64,000 nucleotides of DNA from Micromonospora lupini (GCF_026342015.1 NZ_JAPENL010000003.1:806001-870000), one strand, 5' to 3'. Shown: positions 7,751-17,600, counted from the stretch's first letter. Program-made: numbers and translations. Notes: generated by a model not told the origin, from the sequence alone.

Positions 7751-10700
7751 GGCGCCATCACCTGCACCGGCCGGAACTCCGCGGTGTTCTTGGCCAGGAC
7801 GATGCCGCCGCCCCACTGGATCCAGCCGGCCCGGCCGATGCCGTCGTCGTCATCGTTTACCACGAACGACAGGGCGACCGGCGCGGTGGGCGGACCGCTG
7901 AGCCCGAGTGCGGACCAGGGCACCGACACGCGGTAGGAGGTGGTGGTTCCGTTCCGGACGATCGCCGCCGTCGCGCCGGGCGTCGCCCCGGCCACTCCGC
8001 CGGCCGGTGGCGTGAAGGTGTACACGGCCGGACCGGTGCCCAGCAGCGCCGCGCCGATCTCGACGCGGGCGGTCGACCGCCCCGGAAGGTCGGGGCTGAC
8101 CGCCAGTTGGATGGAGTCGCCGTCCCACATACTGCCGGCCGTCTTCGTCTGGGCGTGGTTGTTGTCGGTCACGTCGGCCGTCAACCACAGGGCGTCCGCG
8201 GTGCGGGTGAGCTTGACGGTGCCCGACAGGTCCGACGTGCCGCCGTAGGGAACCCGCCGGTAGTCGACCGCGCCGTCGGCCGCCAGATTCACGGGTACGA
8301 CGGCGTTCTGTCCGTCGGCCTCGATCGGGTTGAAGCCGACGGTCCCACCGGCCCGGAACGCGCCCAGCTGTGTCGTGTCGACGCGCACCGACATGTCGTA
8401 CGACTTCCACGCGACGATCCCCGCGACCGGTATGTCGACAGAGGTGACCGAGTTCGGCGGTACCGGGGCGACGCCGGTCACCGTGCCGCTCTGCGTCCCC
8501 ACCGTCCACGCGATCTGTGCGACGTCCAGAGCCGTCGCCGACTTGTTGTTGGTGATCTTCACCCGCAGCGACCCACCGAGCGGCCCGACCGACGTCACGA
8601 TCGGATCGACTGTCGCCACGACCGGATCGGTGATCATCGCGTCGTCGCGCAGCACCATCGACGCCGATCCCCCGGACCCGGCCCGCACATGTACCGTTCG
8701 CGGACCCTTCACCGTGCTACCGGGAACGGTGACGGTCTTCGTTCCTACCTGCCCGGCCGGCGCGTACACCGCGTAGGTGTTGTCCTCGACGTGGAAATTG
8801 GTCCACGTGCCCCCACCACCGTGGGTCCGGTCCACCTTCAGCGTCACCGGGATGTCGTCGCCGACGGCGACCGTGTCCGGAACCGCGACGGAGTACACCT
8901 TCGGGTTGCTCACCGCGAGGGCCGTCGGCTTGCCCTTGGTGAAGACCGGGTGCTCGGTCAGGTCCAGCGTCACCTTGCCCTGCAGGGGTTCCAGGGTGTT
9001 CGACCGGCCGTAGGCGTTGGTGACCGTGACGGGGGTGGTGGTGCTCAGCTCCACCTGGGTCGGTGTGGTCGCCCACATCACCCGGACCGGCGCCTTGCCG
9101 GGCCCACCGGCGAACTCGTACGAGTAGACACCCGACCCCAGGTTGTCGGCGGCACGGAAGTCCAGACCGGCGAGCTGGCGGATCAGCACCGACTGCGTGA
9201 CAAGCGCCGGCTTCGGGGCGTAGGCGTTCATCCCCAGGTACCCGGGACGGCGCATCACGCCGAAGTTGTACTCCTGGTTCGACGCGGTCGTGCCGTCGTT
9301 GAGGAAGTCGTACCAGTAGTAGCGGCTGGCCCCGTTGGCCACGGCCAGGCTGGCCGCCCGGACGAGGTAGTCGCCCTGCTGCAGCTCGGTGACGCCGCCG
9401 CTGGTGTGGGTCGGGAATCCGTTCTCGGTGATGTCGATCGGCATGTCGCGACCGTTGTTATAGCGGCGGATCAGGTCCTTGAACGTCGGGATCAGGGTCA
9501 CGCCGCGGACCTCCGGCGGTGCGGGAAAGCCGTAGAGGTGCGCGCTGAAGCGGTCCATGTACTGCAGGCCGCCGATCTGGAACAGCTCTTCCCACCACGC
9601 GGGTCCGCCGCCGGCCGGCGCGACGACCTCGGCCTGCGGGTGGTCGGCCTTCACCTTGGCGTAGGTCGCCTGCAACAGAGGTAGGTAGCACTGCGGGGTA
9701 CGACCGCACAGGCCGTTGTTGAAGCCCCCGTCGAACTCGTTGTACACCTCGACCTTGTTGGTACCGGAGAGGCTGAGCATCGCCGAGGCGTAGGCGGCGA
9801 ACGCGGCGTGGCCCTCCGGTGTGCTCGGCGTCTTCCCGCCGTCGTAGAGCGGATTGGCGAACGCCGCGACCAGCAGAGGCTCCATGCCGTTGGCGGCCAG
9901 CCCGTTGAGGAACGGGGCGCCGTAGGTGGGCATGGTGTAGGTGCCGGCGGTCTTCTCCACATGCTGCCAGGACAGGGCGTCGCGGACGTGGGTGTAACCG
10001 ACCTTCGCCATCGTGGGGATGAGACTGGGCGGGTCGCTCTGGGAGAAGTGGGTCCCGACTCCCCACGGCGCCCCGGGCCGCCGGGCGTCGGCGGGGAGCG
10101 CGTCCAGCAGCGCCACAGGCGTGTACCTGGTGACCGGGAGTCCACCCACCTCGGCCGTGACGCCGAGGGTGTAGTAGCCGGGCTTGACCGCGGCGAGGTC
10201 GACCGTCGCCGTGCCACCGGACACCGCGGCCGTGCCGCTGGCCGCCGGAACGCCCTGCTCGTCGGCGGCCGCCCAGCGCACGCTGGCCGCGCTGGAGGTC
10301 ACCGGGATGGTCCGCGGCTCGGATCCGCTGAAGACCAGGTTCGTCGCGGTGATGCGCACCGCCTCGGCGGTGCTGAAGCTGACCGAGACATCGGCCACGC
10401 ACAGGTCGGTGGCCGACCGCCCGAGCCGGCTGTCCCAGGAGGCGATGCGGAAGTCGGCGCCGGACGGCAGATCGCCCTTGAACTCGGCGTCGGCCAACTG
10501 GAAGACGTAGGAACGCCAGACGTTCCCGCCGGTCAGCGGGACGGCGTCACCGGCCCGGTTCTGCCCCGTGCCGTCGTATTGGATCGTGAAGTGTCCGGGG
10601 CCGGCGTCGAAGTAGCTGACCTTGACGAACGCGTAACCGGTGGCGGCCGGCTGCCGGGCGGCGTCGACCCGGAAATACAGGAAGTCATTGGTGATCGGCG

Positions 10701-10959
10701 TCTGCGTGGTGGTCCAGCAGGGGCGGCCGCCCCGCTCGGTGGCCGCCGCGGAGATCTGGCCGGAGGCGTCGCCGGGGTTGCCGGCCATGCCGTTCCACTG
10801 CGGGGTAGCCGAGAGCACCGCGGAGGCCGCGGGCGCGTCGGCGAACGCTTGATGCGCGACGCCGATCATGGGCAGACCGATGAGAACGGCCAGTCCGGTC
10901 GCGACGCGCATCCGCCACCTGTGGGAGTGCACATTCGAGAGTCGTGTCAAGGTCATCAC
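7747..10959 (-). CDS. secreted multidomain glycoside hydrolase (clan GH-A-like) with CBM9-like C-terminus
   Basis: A 1070-aa exported protein. Residues ~18-41 are a signal peptide (RVATGLAVLIGLPMIGVAHQ, then AFADAP). A beta-rich module (~45-200) precedes a TIM-barrel glycosidase domain (~280-590). In it, EVYNEFDGG and DITENGFP supply the probable acid/base and nucleophile glutamates, in the order used by clan GH-A (GH39/GH5-like). The C-terminal ~190 residues (SGTVKLTRTADALWLTADV, MWDGDSIQLAVSPD) resemble CBM9-type sugar-binding domains. The exact GH family is not certain. It is the first gene of the operon and would release the saccharide taken up by the ABC system. The start may be GTG 10959 or the ATG in the next codon. 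Confidence 0.85.
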   Translation of the reverse strand: MMTLTRLSNVHSHRWRMRVATGLAVLIGLPMIGVAHQAFADAPAASAVLSATPQWNGMAGNPGDASGQISAAATERGGRPCWTTTQTPITNDFLYFRVDAARQPAATGYAFVKVSYFDAGPGHFTIQYDGTGQNRAGDAVPLTGGNVWRSYVFQLADAEFKGDLPSGADFRIASWDSRLGRSATDLCVADVSVSFSTAEAVRITATNLVFSGSEPRTIPVTSSAASVRWAAADEQGVPAASGTAAVSGGTATVDLAAVKPGYYTLGVTAEVGGLPVTRYTPVALLDALPADARRPGAPWGVGTHFSQSDPPSLIPTMAKVGYTHVRDALSWQHVEKTAGTYTMPTYGAPFLNGLAANGMEPLLVAAFANPLYDGGKTPSTPEGHAAFAAYASAMLSLSGTNKVEVYNEFDGGFNNGLCGRTPQCYLPLLQATYAKVKADHPQAEVVAPAGGGPAWWEELFQIGGLQYMDRFSAHLYGFPAPPEVRGVTLIPTFKDLIRRYNNGRDMPIDITENGFPTHTSGGVTELQQGDYLVRAASLAVANGASRYYWYDFLNDGTTASNQEYNFGVMRRPGYLGMNAYAPKPALVTQSVLIRQLAGLDFRAADNLGSGVYSYEFAGGPGKAPVRVMWATTPTQVELSTTTPVTVTNAYGRSNTLEPLQGKVTLDLTEHPVFTKGKPTALAVSNPKVYSVAVPDTVAVGDDIPVTLKVDRTHGGGGTWTNFHVEDNTYAVYAPAGQVGTKTVTVPGSTVKGPRTVHVRAGSGGSASMVLRDDAMITDPVVATVDPIVTSVGPLGGSLRVKITNNKSATALDVAQIAWTVGTQSGTVTGVAPVPPNSVTSVDIPVAGIVAWKSYDMSVRVDTTQLGAFRAGGTVGFNPIEADGQNAVVPVNLAADGAVDYRRVPYGGTSDLSGTVKLTRTADALWLTADVTDNNHAQTKTAGSMWDGDSIQLAVSPDLPGRSTARVEIGAALLGTGPAVYTFTPPAGGVAGATPGATAAIVRNGTTTSYRVSVPWSALGLSGPPTAPVALSFVVNDDDDGIGRAGWIQWGGGIVLAKNTAEFRPVQVMAP

Positions 10960-11291
10960 CTCTCGGCTCAGTCACGGTCCGCTCGTTGGCGCATCGTCGT
11001 TCCGTGACTTGGGTGCGTGGCGAGCCCGACCGGCTCGCCACGGTTCGCAGCGTGTGGTGCCCTTCCGTCCATGGCGGCAGCCCGCCGGACCGACCCCGTG
11101 ATGTGGGAAACCGACCAGGGCAGCAGTCATCGCGCCTGCTCAAGCAGGGCCAACTGCGGCGACCAGGCGGGATCGTTGGTCAAGTGCGGCGAGCGTAATG
11201 GTGCAGTAATAGCACCGTCAAGATGCTTCGCCGAAACCCCTGCGACACGACCCCGTAGCATCCCGACCCAAAGTGATGCTATAAATGCAAC
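10960..11291. promoter_or_regulatory. divergent control region between sugar operon and IclR gene
   Basis: This 332-nt non-coding region separates the two divergent transcription units and holds several inverted repeats. AGTCACGG at 10970-10977 is mirrored by CCGTGACT at 11002-11009. GGTGC/GCACC arms lie at 11200-11204 and 11212-11216. TAGCATC/GATGCTA arms lie at 11256-11262 and 11275-11281, with a further half-site GATGCT at 11222-11227. These are good candidates for IclR binding. No clear consensus -10/-35 pair was recognised. Confidence 0.5.
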
Positions 11292-11298
11292 ATGTTGC
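11287..11298. promoter_or_regulatory. perfect 12-bp palindrome over the IclR start codon (candidate auto-operator)
   Basis: GCAACATGTTGC is perfectly self-complementary and contains the ATG of the IclR gene in its centre. A bound regulator here would block its own transcription or translation initiation. It is seen directly in sequence; the operator role is inferred. Confidence 0.5.
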
Positions 11299-11993
11299 CG
11301 TCTCAGCCGAACAAATCACTCCAGGACGGGCTCGACTGCCTGCAGTTGCTTGCCAGTTCCGCTGAGGCCCTCGGCTCACGCGAAGTCGCCAGACGGCTCG
11401 GGCTGGAGCCTTCTCGCGCAAACCGGCTGCTCAAGACCCTCGCGCACGTCCGGCTGATCGAGCAGAACGAGCGGCGCCGCTATCGTCCCGGCCCGGGAAT
11501 CCATGCCCTGGCCGCGCAAAGCCTCTTCGGGTCCGGCCTGATCCGCCGCGCGCTCGGACCGCTCGGCGAGCTTCACGTCCACGGTCACACAGTGGCCATG
11601 GGCGTGCTCTGGCGCGACCACATGTCGTACCTGTACCACGCCGACCCGGGCATGGACACCAGCACGGCCCTCGGCCGGATCGGCCTCTTCCCGGTCACCC
11701 GATCCGGGCTCGGGATGGCACTGCTGGCCTGTCAGGACGACGAGGACGTCCGCGCCATGTGGGTAACCAGCGCGAACGAGACCCCGGTCGAGCAGATCCT
11801 CACCGATCTTGCGGAGATCCGCGAAGCCGGTTTCGCCCTGCGCGCCGGCAAAACCGAACGCACAGTTGCCGTCACCGTCGGCTCACCCCCGTACGCCGCG
11901 ATCGGCATGTCCGGCCGCTTTACCGACGCACACATACCTGAACTCGTCAGCGCACTCCGGCACGCGGCAGGGAAGATCGAAAAGAACGGCTGA
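11292..11993 (+). CDS. IclR-family transcriptional regulator
   Basis: A 233-aa regulator. Residues ~9-65 form the winged helix-turn-helix (SLQDGLDCLQLLAS, then SREVARRLGLEPSRANRLLKTL), and residues ~75-230 form the IclR effector-binding domain (MGVLWRDHMSYLYHADPG, LGRIGLFPVTRSGLGMALLA, VTVGSPPYAAIGMSG). IclR proteins usually repress or activate an adjacent catabolic operon in response to a pathway metabolite. This one is divergent to the sugar operon starting at 10959, which is the obvious target. The ATG lies inside a perfect 12-bp palindrome. Confidence 0.93.
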   Translation: MLPSQPNKSLQDGLDCLQLLASSAEALGSREVARRLGLEPSRANRLLKTLAHVRLIEQNERRRYRPGPGIHALAAQSLFGSGLIRRALGPLGELHVHGHTVAMGVLWRDHMSYLYHADPGMDTSTALGRIGLFPVTRSGLGMALLACQDDEDVRAMWVTSANETPVEQILTDLAEIREAGFALRAGKTERTVAVTVGSPPYAAIGMSGRFTDAHIPELVSALRHAAGKIEKNG

Positions 11994-12133
11994 GGCGGAC
12001 CTGAACCTCGGTACCCACCCCGCCGCGCGCGCCAGACAACCGCCACACCGCCGGCGGCGTACGCCCGGCCCGGGCGGCTGCGCGCCACCTCCCCGCAGTC
12101 CCGCGGGAGTGTCAGGGCGCAGAAACAAGAACA

Positions 12134-12159
12134 CCCGTTACCGGAAATCCGATAACGGG
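12134..12159. terminator. hairpin downstream of tRNA-Val and of the IclR gene
   Basis: CCCGTTA (12134-12140) pairs with TAACGGG (12153-12159), extended inward by three further pairs across one mismatch, with an AAAT loop. It sits where the minus-strand tRNA operon ends and could also stop readthrough from the plus-strand regulator gene. Confidence 0.55.
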
Positions 12160-12181
12160 CCAACTGACGTGCCGACAAGTG

Positions 12182-12256
12182 TGGTGGGCGATACTGGGTT
12201 TGAACCAGTGACCTCTTCCGTGTCAAGGAAGCGCGCTCCCACTGCGCCAATCGCCC
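12182..12256 (-). tRNA. tRNA-Val(GAC)
   Basis: A complete cloverleaf on the minus strand: acceptor GGGCGAT, D-arm with GCGCAGTGGGAGCGC, anticodon loop TTGACAC (anticodon GAC, valine), T-arm GGTTCAAACC and an encoded CCA at the 3' end (12182-12184). It is identical in sequence to the copy at 20606-20680. It lies 46 nt downstream of tRNA-Gly and is probably co-transcribed with it. Confidence 0.97.
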
Positions 12257-12302
12257 GTGTTGCCGCTCGATCCGGCCGTTAGGCCCGTCGAGGCGGGTCG
12301 CG

Positions 12303-12375
12303 AGCGGACGACGGGATTCGAACCCGCGACCCTCACCTTGGCAAGGTGATGCGCTACCAGCTGCGCTACGTCCGC
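12303..12375 (-). tRNA. tRNA-Gly(GCC)
   Basis: A 73-nt tRNA on the minus strand: acceptor GCGGACG, anticodon loop CTTGCCAAG (anticodon GCC, glycine), T-arm GGGTTCGAATCCC, U73 discriminator as usual for tRNA-Gly, and no encoded CCA. It is identical to the copy at 20799-20871, including the 12 nt immediately before its 5' end. A -10-like TAGAGT lies at 12412-12407, upstream on the minus strand. Confidence 0.97.
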
Positions 12376-12524
12376 ACGTCCCCGGCTACCGCCGGCGACG
12401 GAGGAGACTCTACCCGAAGCCAAGATCGGCGGACGCAGCACCCTGGGGCGACGGCGATTGCGCTGCTCGACGGCGGGGTACTGATGAACCTCGACAGCGC
12501 ACCACACTCCCTAAGGAGGCTGTC

Positions 12525-12770
12525 GTGGGTATCGGCACCAGCATCTTCCTGATCGCGCTCGGCGCGATTCTCACCTTCGCGCTCGACGCGAGCGTCGGCG
12601 GCATCAACCTCGACGTGGTCGGCTGGATCCTGATGGGCGCCGGCGTACTCGGTCTGATCATGACGGCGTTGATCTTCCAGCGTCGCCGTACCGCCATCGT
12701 GACCACCCCCGAGCAGCCGGTCGAGTACCGCCGGGTCGAGGAGCGGCGGGACATCGCCCCGCCGCTGTGA
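12525..12770 (+). CDS. small membrane protein, DUF6458-like
   Basis: An 81-aa protein with two hydrophobic helices (residues ~4-20 and ~29-49) separated by a short loop with DASVGGINLDVVGWILMGAG, followed by a basic stretch RRR and a charged cytoplasmic tail. This matches the small actinobacterial DUF6458 family, whose function is unknown. GTG at 12525 is chosen because a strong AAGGAGG lies 5 nt upstream. It is a single gene between the tRNA pair and the ABC exporter genes, and a terminator hairpin follows it. Confidence 0.85.
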   Translation: MGIGTSIFLIALGAILTFALDASVGGINLDVVGWILMGAGVLGLIMTALIFQRRRTAIVTTPEQPVEYRRVEERRDIAPPL

Positions 12771-12783
12771 CGCAATCCGGTGT

Positions 12784-12818
12784 ACGGGCCGGCAGCCTCC
12801 CCGAGGATGCCGGCCCGT
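12784..12818 (+). terminator. hairpin terminator after the DUF6458-like gene
   Basis: ACGGGCCGGCA (12784-12794) pairs perfectly with TGCCGGCCCGT (12808-12818), an 11-bp GC-rich stem 14 nt after the stop codon. It has no U-tract, as is common in actinobacteria. Confidence 0.65.
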
Positions 12819-12949
12819 CCCGTCTTCGCCGGTGAGAGCCACCTTCTGACCGGGTCGCCCGGCCCTTCGGCGAAGATTCCTCGCTGCCGCCGCAGAAAAG
12901 CCACTCGGGGGCATGGTCAACGACGCCGCCGATTGCGAAACTGCTGGCA

Positions 12950-13882
12950 ATGTCCACCACACCGCTGTCCCTGCCGCAGCCCACCGCGCGGGCGCCCGAG
13001 TTCGGCCGGGACGCGCTCATCGTCTGCGAAAACCTGGTGCGGATCTACCAGACCGGTTCGATCGAGGTGCAGGCACTGCAGGGACTGGACCTGGCCGTGG
13101 AGAGCGGTGAGCTGGTCGCCATCGTCGGCGCCTCCGGGTCGGGCAAGTCGACGCTGCTCTCCATCCTGGCCGGCATCGACTCCCCCACCGCCGGGCGGGT
13201 CCGCGTCGACAGCTGGAATCTGCTGACCATGTCCCGCGCGGACCGGGTGAACTACCGGCGGCACACCGTCGGGTTCGTACGCCAGCAGACGGCAAGCAAC
13301 CTGATCCCCTACCTGACCGCGCGGGAGATGGTGGACCTGCCGATGACAGCGGCCCGTACCGCCAAGGAGGAACGCCGGGAGCGCGCGGCCGAACTGCTGG
13401 ACAGCCTCGGCGTCGCCGACTGCGCCGACAGGCGTCCCGGGCAACTCTCCGGAGGGCAGCAGATGCGGGTCGCCATCGCGGTGGCGCTTGCCAACCAGCC
13501 GCGGATCCTGCTCGCCGACGAGCCGACCGGCGAGCTGGACGCCGACACGTCCGCGGAGGTCTTCGGTGTGCTGCGGGACGTCAACCGGCGCTACGGCGTC
13601 ACAGTCGTCGTGGTGACCCACGACCCGGAGGTCAGCGGCCAGGTCGAACGGACAGTCGCGATCCGCGATGGGCGCACCAGCAGCGAGGTGCTGCGCCGTA
13701 CCACCACCGACGCGGAGGGCGACACGCACACGATCGCCGAGGAGTACGCGGTGATGGACCGGGCCGGACGCGTCCAGGTGCCCCGGGAGTTCCGCCAGGC
13801 GCTGGCCCTGACCCGACGGGTCCGGCTGGCCCTGGAGAGCGACCACATCACCATCCACCCCGACGCGGGAAGCGGCGAATGA
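12950..13882 (+). CDS. ABC transporter ATP-binding protein with C-terminal AbrB-like domain
   Basis: A 310-aa cytoplasmic ATPase of the MacB/LolD class. Walker A is GASGSGKST (~residues 63-71), the Q-loop lies in FVRQQ, the signature is LSGGQQMR, Walker B is ILLADEPTGELD and the switch His is in VTHDPE. From about residue 269 the C-terminal tail reads MDRAGRVQVPREFRQAL and then RRVRLALESDHITIHPD. That is the pattern of an AbrB/SpoVT swapped-hairpin domain and is absent from ordinary exporter ATPases. It is the first gene of a four-gene exporter operon; its stop overlaps the next ATPase start (ATGA). Confidence 0.92.
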   Translation: MSTTPLSLPQPTARAPEFGRDALIVCENLVRIYQTGSIEVQALQGLDLAVESGELVAIVGASGSGKSTLLSILAGIDSPTAGRVRVDSWNLLTMSRADRVNYRRHTVGFVRQQTASNLIPYLTAREMVDLPMTAARTAKEERRERAAELLDSLGVADCADRRPGQLSGGQQMRVAIAVALANQPRILLADEPTGELDADTSAEVFGVLRDVNRRYGVTVVVVTHDPEVSGQVERTVAIRDGRTSSEVLRRTTTDAEGDTHTIAEEYAVMDRAGRVQVPREFRQALALTRRVRLALESDHITIHPDAGSGE

Positions 13883-14601
13883 GCGGCGAGCCTCTGCTTC
13901 GCGTACGCGGCGTACACCGGCGCTTCCCCACCGGGCCGACAGTCGTCCATGCCCTGCGCGGCGTGTCGTTCGACGTGGCCGCCGGTTCCATGGTGGCCCT
14001 CGTCGGCCGCTCCGGCTCGGGCAAGACCACCCTGCTCAACGTTCTCGGCGGCCTGGACCGCCCGGACGCCGGCACCGTGCACGTCGACGGCACCGACGTC
14101 ACAGCCCTCGACGAGGACGGTCTGTCCCGGCTGCGACGCGAGAAGGTGTCGTACGTCTTTCAGAGCTTCGGGTTGATTCCGGTGCTGTCGGCCGCGGAGA
14201 ACGTCGCCGCCCCGCTGCGGCTGGCCCGCGTCGCCCCGGCCGAGCGCGAGCGGCGGGTCGAGTTGCTGCTGGAGCTGATCGGCCTGGCCGACCACGCCCG
14301 GCAGCGGCCGGCCGAGCTGTCCGGCGGCCAGCAGCAGCGGGTGGCGATCGCCCGCGCGCTGGCCGCCTCGCCCCAGCTCCTGCTCGCCGACGAGCCCACC
14401 GGGCAACTGGACGCCGAGACCGGCCTGTCGGTGATGGCCCTGCTGCGCGGGATAGTGGAATCCGAAGGCGTCACAGTCGTGGTGTCGACGCACGACGCGG
14501 TGATGATGGCCCTGGCCGACCGGGTGATCCGCATCCACGACGGGCACCTCGACGAACAGGCGGCCGGGCAGCCGGGCGAGCCCGTGCCGGACGCCAGGTG
14601 A
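13879..14601 (+). CDS. ABC transporter ATP-binding protein (MacB/LolD type)
   Basis: A 240-aa ATPase: Walker A GRSGSGKTT (~residues 41-49), Q-loop VFQSFGLIP, signature LSGGQQQRVAIARAL, Walker B LLLADEPTGQLD and switch His in VVSTHD. The sequence is typical of ATPases that drive FtsX-type permeases. It overlaps the previous ATPase by 4 nt, and the first permease gene starts 7 nt after it. Two dissimilar ATPases with two permeases suggest a heteromeric exporter or mechanotransmission complex. The substrate cannot be read from sequence. Confidence 0.93.
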   Translation: MSGEPLLRVRGVHRRFPTGPTVVHALRGVSFDVAAGSMVALVGRSGSGKTTLLNVLGGLDRPDAGTVHVDGTDVTALDEDGLSRLRREKVSYVFQSFGLIPVLSAAENVAAPLRLARVAPAERERRVELLLELIGLADHARQRPAELSGGQQQRVAIARALAASPQLLLADEPTGQLDAETGLSVMALLRGIVESEGVTVVVSTHDAVMMALADRVIRIHDGHLDEQAAGQPGEPVPDAR

Positions 14602-14608
14602 CGCGACG

Positions 14609-17600
14609 ATGCTGAGGCTGGTCAGCCGACGCGCCCGCGCGCAGTGGCCGCTGCTGGCAGCCCTCCTCGGGATCGTCACGATCGGCGCGACCCTGCTGGG
14701 CACCTGCACCCTGCTGAGCACCCGCACCGCCGAGCGGGCGCTTGAGGTCGCCATGGCCCGTGCCGCCCCCGCCGCCGTCGACGTGACCGTCTACACCGGA
14801 ACCGTCGAGGGCCCGGACGCGGCATCCGTCGCCGCCGACACCCGCACCGCGGTGGCCTCCGCGCTCGCACCGTTCCCGGCGACGACAACCGCGCGGGCAT
14901 CGACGGTGCTGCGGGCGCTGCCGCCCGCGCTCGCGCCGGGCACCACGGTCGCGCCCCAGGCGTACCTGTCCGGGCTGGACGACCTGCCGGCCCGCGCCGA
15001 GCTGGTCACCGGGCGCTGGCCACAGCACCCGGGCGACGCGGTGCTGCTGGAGACCACCGCCCACCTGCTCGGCCTCACCCCCGGCCGCCGGGTGCGCCTC
15101 GGCGCCGAACTGGCCCACGCGCCCGTCCCGGCCGTCGACGTGACGGTCGTCGGCGTGGTACGCCCGCTGCCGGGGCGCGGCTGGGACCGCGACCCGCTGG
15201 CCGCGGCCGGCTCCGCCGTCGGCTACCGGGACGGCCGCTTCCTCCAGCCGGTCAACGCCTACGGCCCGTTCCTCGTCGACCTCGCCGACCTGGTCACCAC
15301 AGGTTCCACAGTCGACCGGATGGAGATCACCGCCCACCCGGACCTGTCCGACCCCCACCGCCACGACCTGGAGACCGTCGCCGGGGCTGTCGACAGCGCG
15401 GACCGCCGGCTGGCCGGCACCCTCGGCGACCGCGTCCAACTCGCACGTGTCGCCTCCGACCTGCCGCAGACCCTGCGGTCGGCCGACGACCAACGGCACG
15501 TCACCTCCGCCGTCGTGCTGGCCATCGCCGTCCTCGGCAGTGTCCTGACCGCGACGGCACTCGTCCTCGCCGGCCGGCTCACCGCGGGCATCCGCGCCGA
15601 CGAGACCGCCCTACGGTCCGCCCTGGGCGCCAGCCGTCGCCAACTCGCCGCCACCGCGACACTCGAGGCCGGGCTCGTCGCCGCCGTCGCCGCGGCGCTC
15701 GCGATACCCGCCTCGTCGGCACTGCACGCCGGCCTGACCCACCTGCCGCCGCTGGACGGCGCCGGCCTGACCGTCCCGCCGGCCGTCACAGGCGTCCAGG
15801 TCCTCGCCGTCGCCAGCGGCGCGCTCGCGCTCGCCGCCGTCCTCACCGTCCTGGCGATCCGACAGGTCCCGGCACCAGGCGACCGGCGCACCCGCCGCGA
15901 ACTGCTGGCCCGCTCCGGTGCCGACCTGCTGCTCGCGGTGTTCGCCGCCGCCGGATGGTGGCAGCTGTACGCGCAGCCCACCACCGCAAGCCCGCGCGCC
16001 GACGCGGTCCGGGTGCTCGCACCGGCGCTGCTGCTCACCGCCGGCGCCGCCCTGGCGCTCCGGGTGGTACTGCCCGCCCTGCGCGGCGCCGACCGGCTGG
16101 CGTACCGCGCCCGCGGGCTTGCGCTCCCGCTGGCGGCCTCCGAGAGCGCTCGCCGGCCCCAGGCGGTCGCCGCCGGCCTGCTCGTCGGGCTGGCCTGCGC
16201 GGCCGGAACCTTCGGACTCGCCTTCGACGACACGTGGCACCAGTCGCAGCGCGACCAAGCCGCGCTCTCCGTCGGCACCGATCTGGCACTCACCCTCGGC
16301 ACGGCGCCGGTGCCCGGTGACGGCGCTGTCGTCAACGCCGCCACCGCGGGGGCGGTGAGCCCGGCCCTCAACCGGGGTACCAGCGTGGGTCAGTGGCTCG
16401 GCACCGCCGGCGAGGCGCCGCGCCTGGTCGCCGTCGACACCACACGCGCCGACGCGCTGCTACGCGGGCGGTTGGACAGCGACAGCGGATGGGCGGACGT
16501 GGGCGCCACGCTGGCACCACGCACCCGGGTCACCGGCCTCGCCGTTCCGACAGGCGCCCCGCTCGTCCTGAGCGGGACCGCGGCCGGCGACACCTCGCTC
16601 GCCGTGACACCCCGGCTGCTGCTGCAGGACGCCACAGGCCTGCGGACGTCCTGCACCGGTCCCGCCGTACCGCTCGACGGCCGGCAGGTTCCACTGCCGG
16701 CCTGCGCGACGGCTGACGGGCTGCGCCTCGTCGCGGTCGCCCTGCCGGTCACCGCCGACGCGGTCGGCGGACCCGTCGCCGTGGCCGTCACGCTCACCGT
16801 GCCGCCCGCCGGTTCGGCCGAGGGGTCCACGGACGGATCGGACTGGACCGCCACGTCCGCGCCGCCGGTCCCGACCAGGGTGAGCGACCTGACCCTCGGG
16901 GTGTCCGCCACGCCGACGGGAACGGCGCTGCGGATGGCAGCGACCGTCGACCTCGGCGGCGCCGAGGACGCCGCCCGGACCCTCGTCGCCTCGGCCTTCC
17001 CGGACCCCGGCCTGGTGCCCGTCGCCGTCTCCGCCCGCTTCGCAAGCGAGGTCGGGGCCGAGATCGGCAGCAAGCTCAGCGTCACTGTCGGCGCCACGCC
17101 CGTCCCGGTCGTCGTCGCCGAGGTCGTGCCGACCGTACCGTCCGCCCCCGGCGCCGTCGCCGTCCTGGCCGACCTGGACACGCTGTCCCGCGCACGCGTC
17201 GTCACAGGCGACCTGACGTTCCCGGTCGACGCCTGGTGGGTCGGCCACCCCGCCGACGGTGCCGCCGAGCGGGCCACAGCCCTGCACCTGGGCACCGTCA
17301 CGACCCGCGAGGCGGAGTCCGCCCGCCTCACCGGCGGCCCGCTGCGCGCCGGGCTGCCGGCCGCGCTCCGGCTCATCGTCCCGGCCGCGGCGCTGCTGCT
17401 GCTCGCAGGCGTCGTGCTGCACGTCACCTGCGATCTACAGGTCCGCGCCGTCGAGGTGGCGCGGCTGCGCGGCCTGGGAATGTCCCGGCGCGGCATCCGG
17501 GGCGTGCTGCTCGGCCAGCACGCCGGCGTCCTGCTGCCCCTGCTCGCGGCGGGCGCGGCCGTCGGCGCCCTCGCCACACGCGTCGTCGCTCCCCTGCTCG

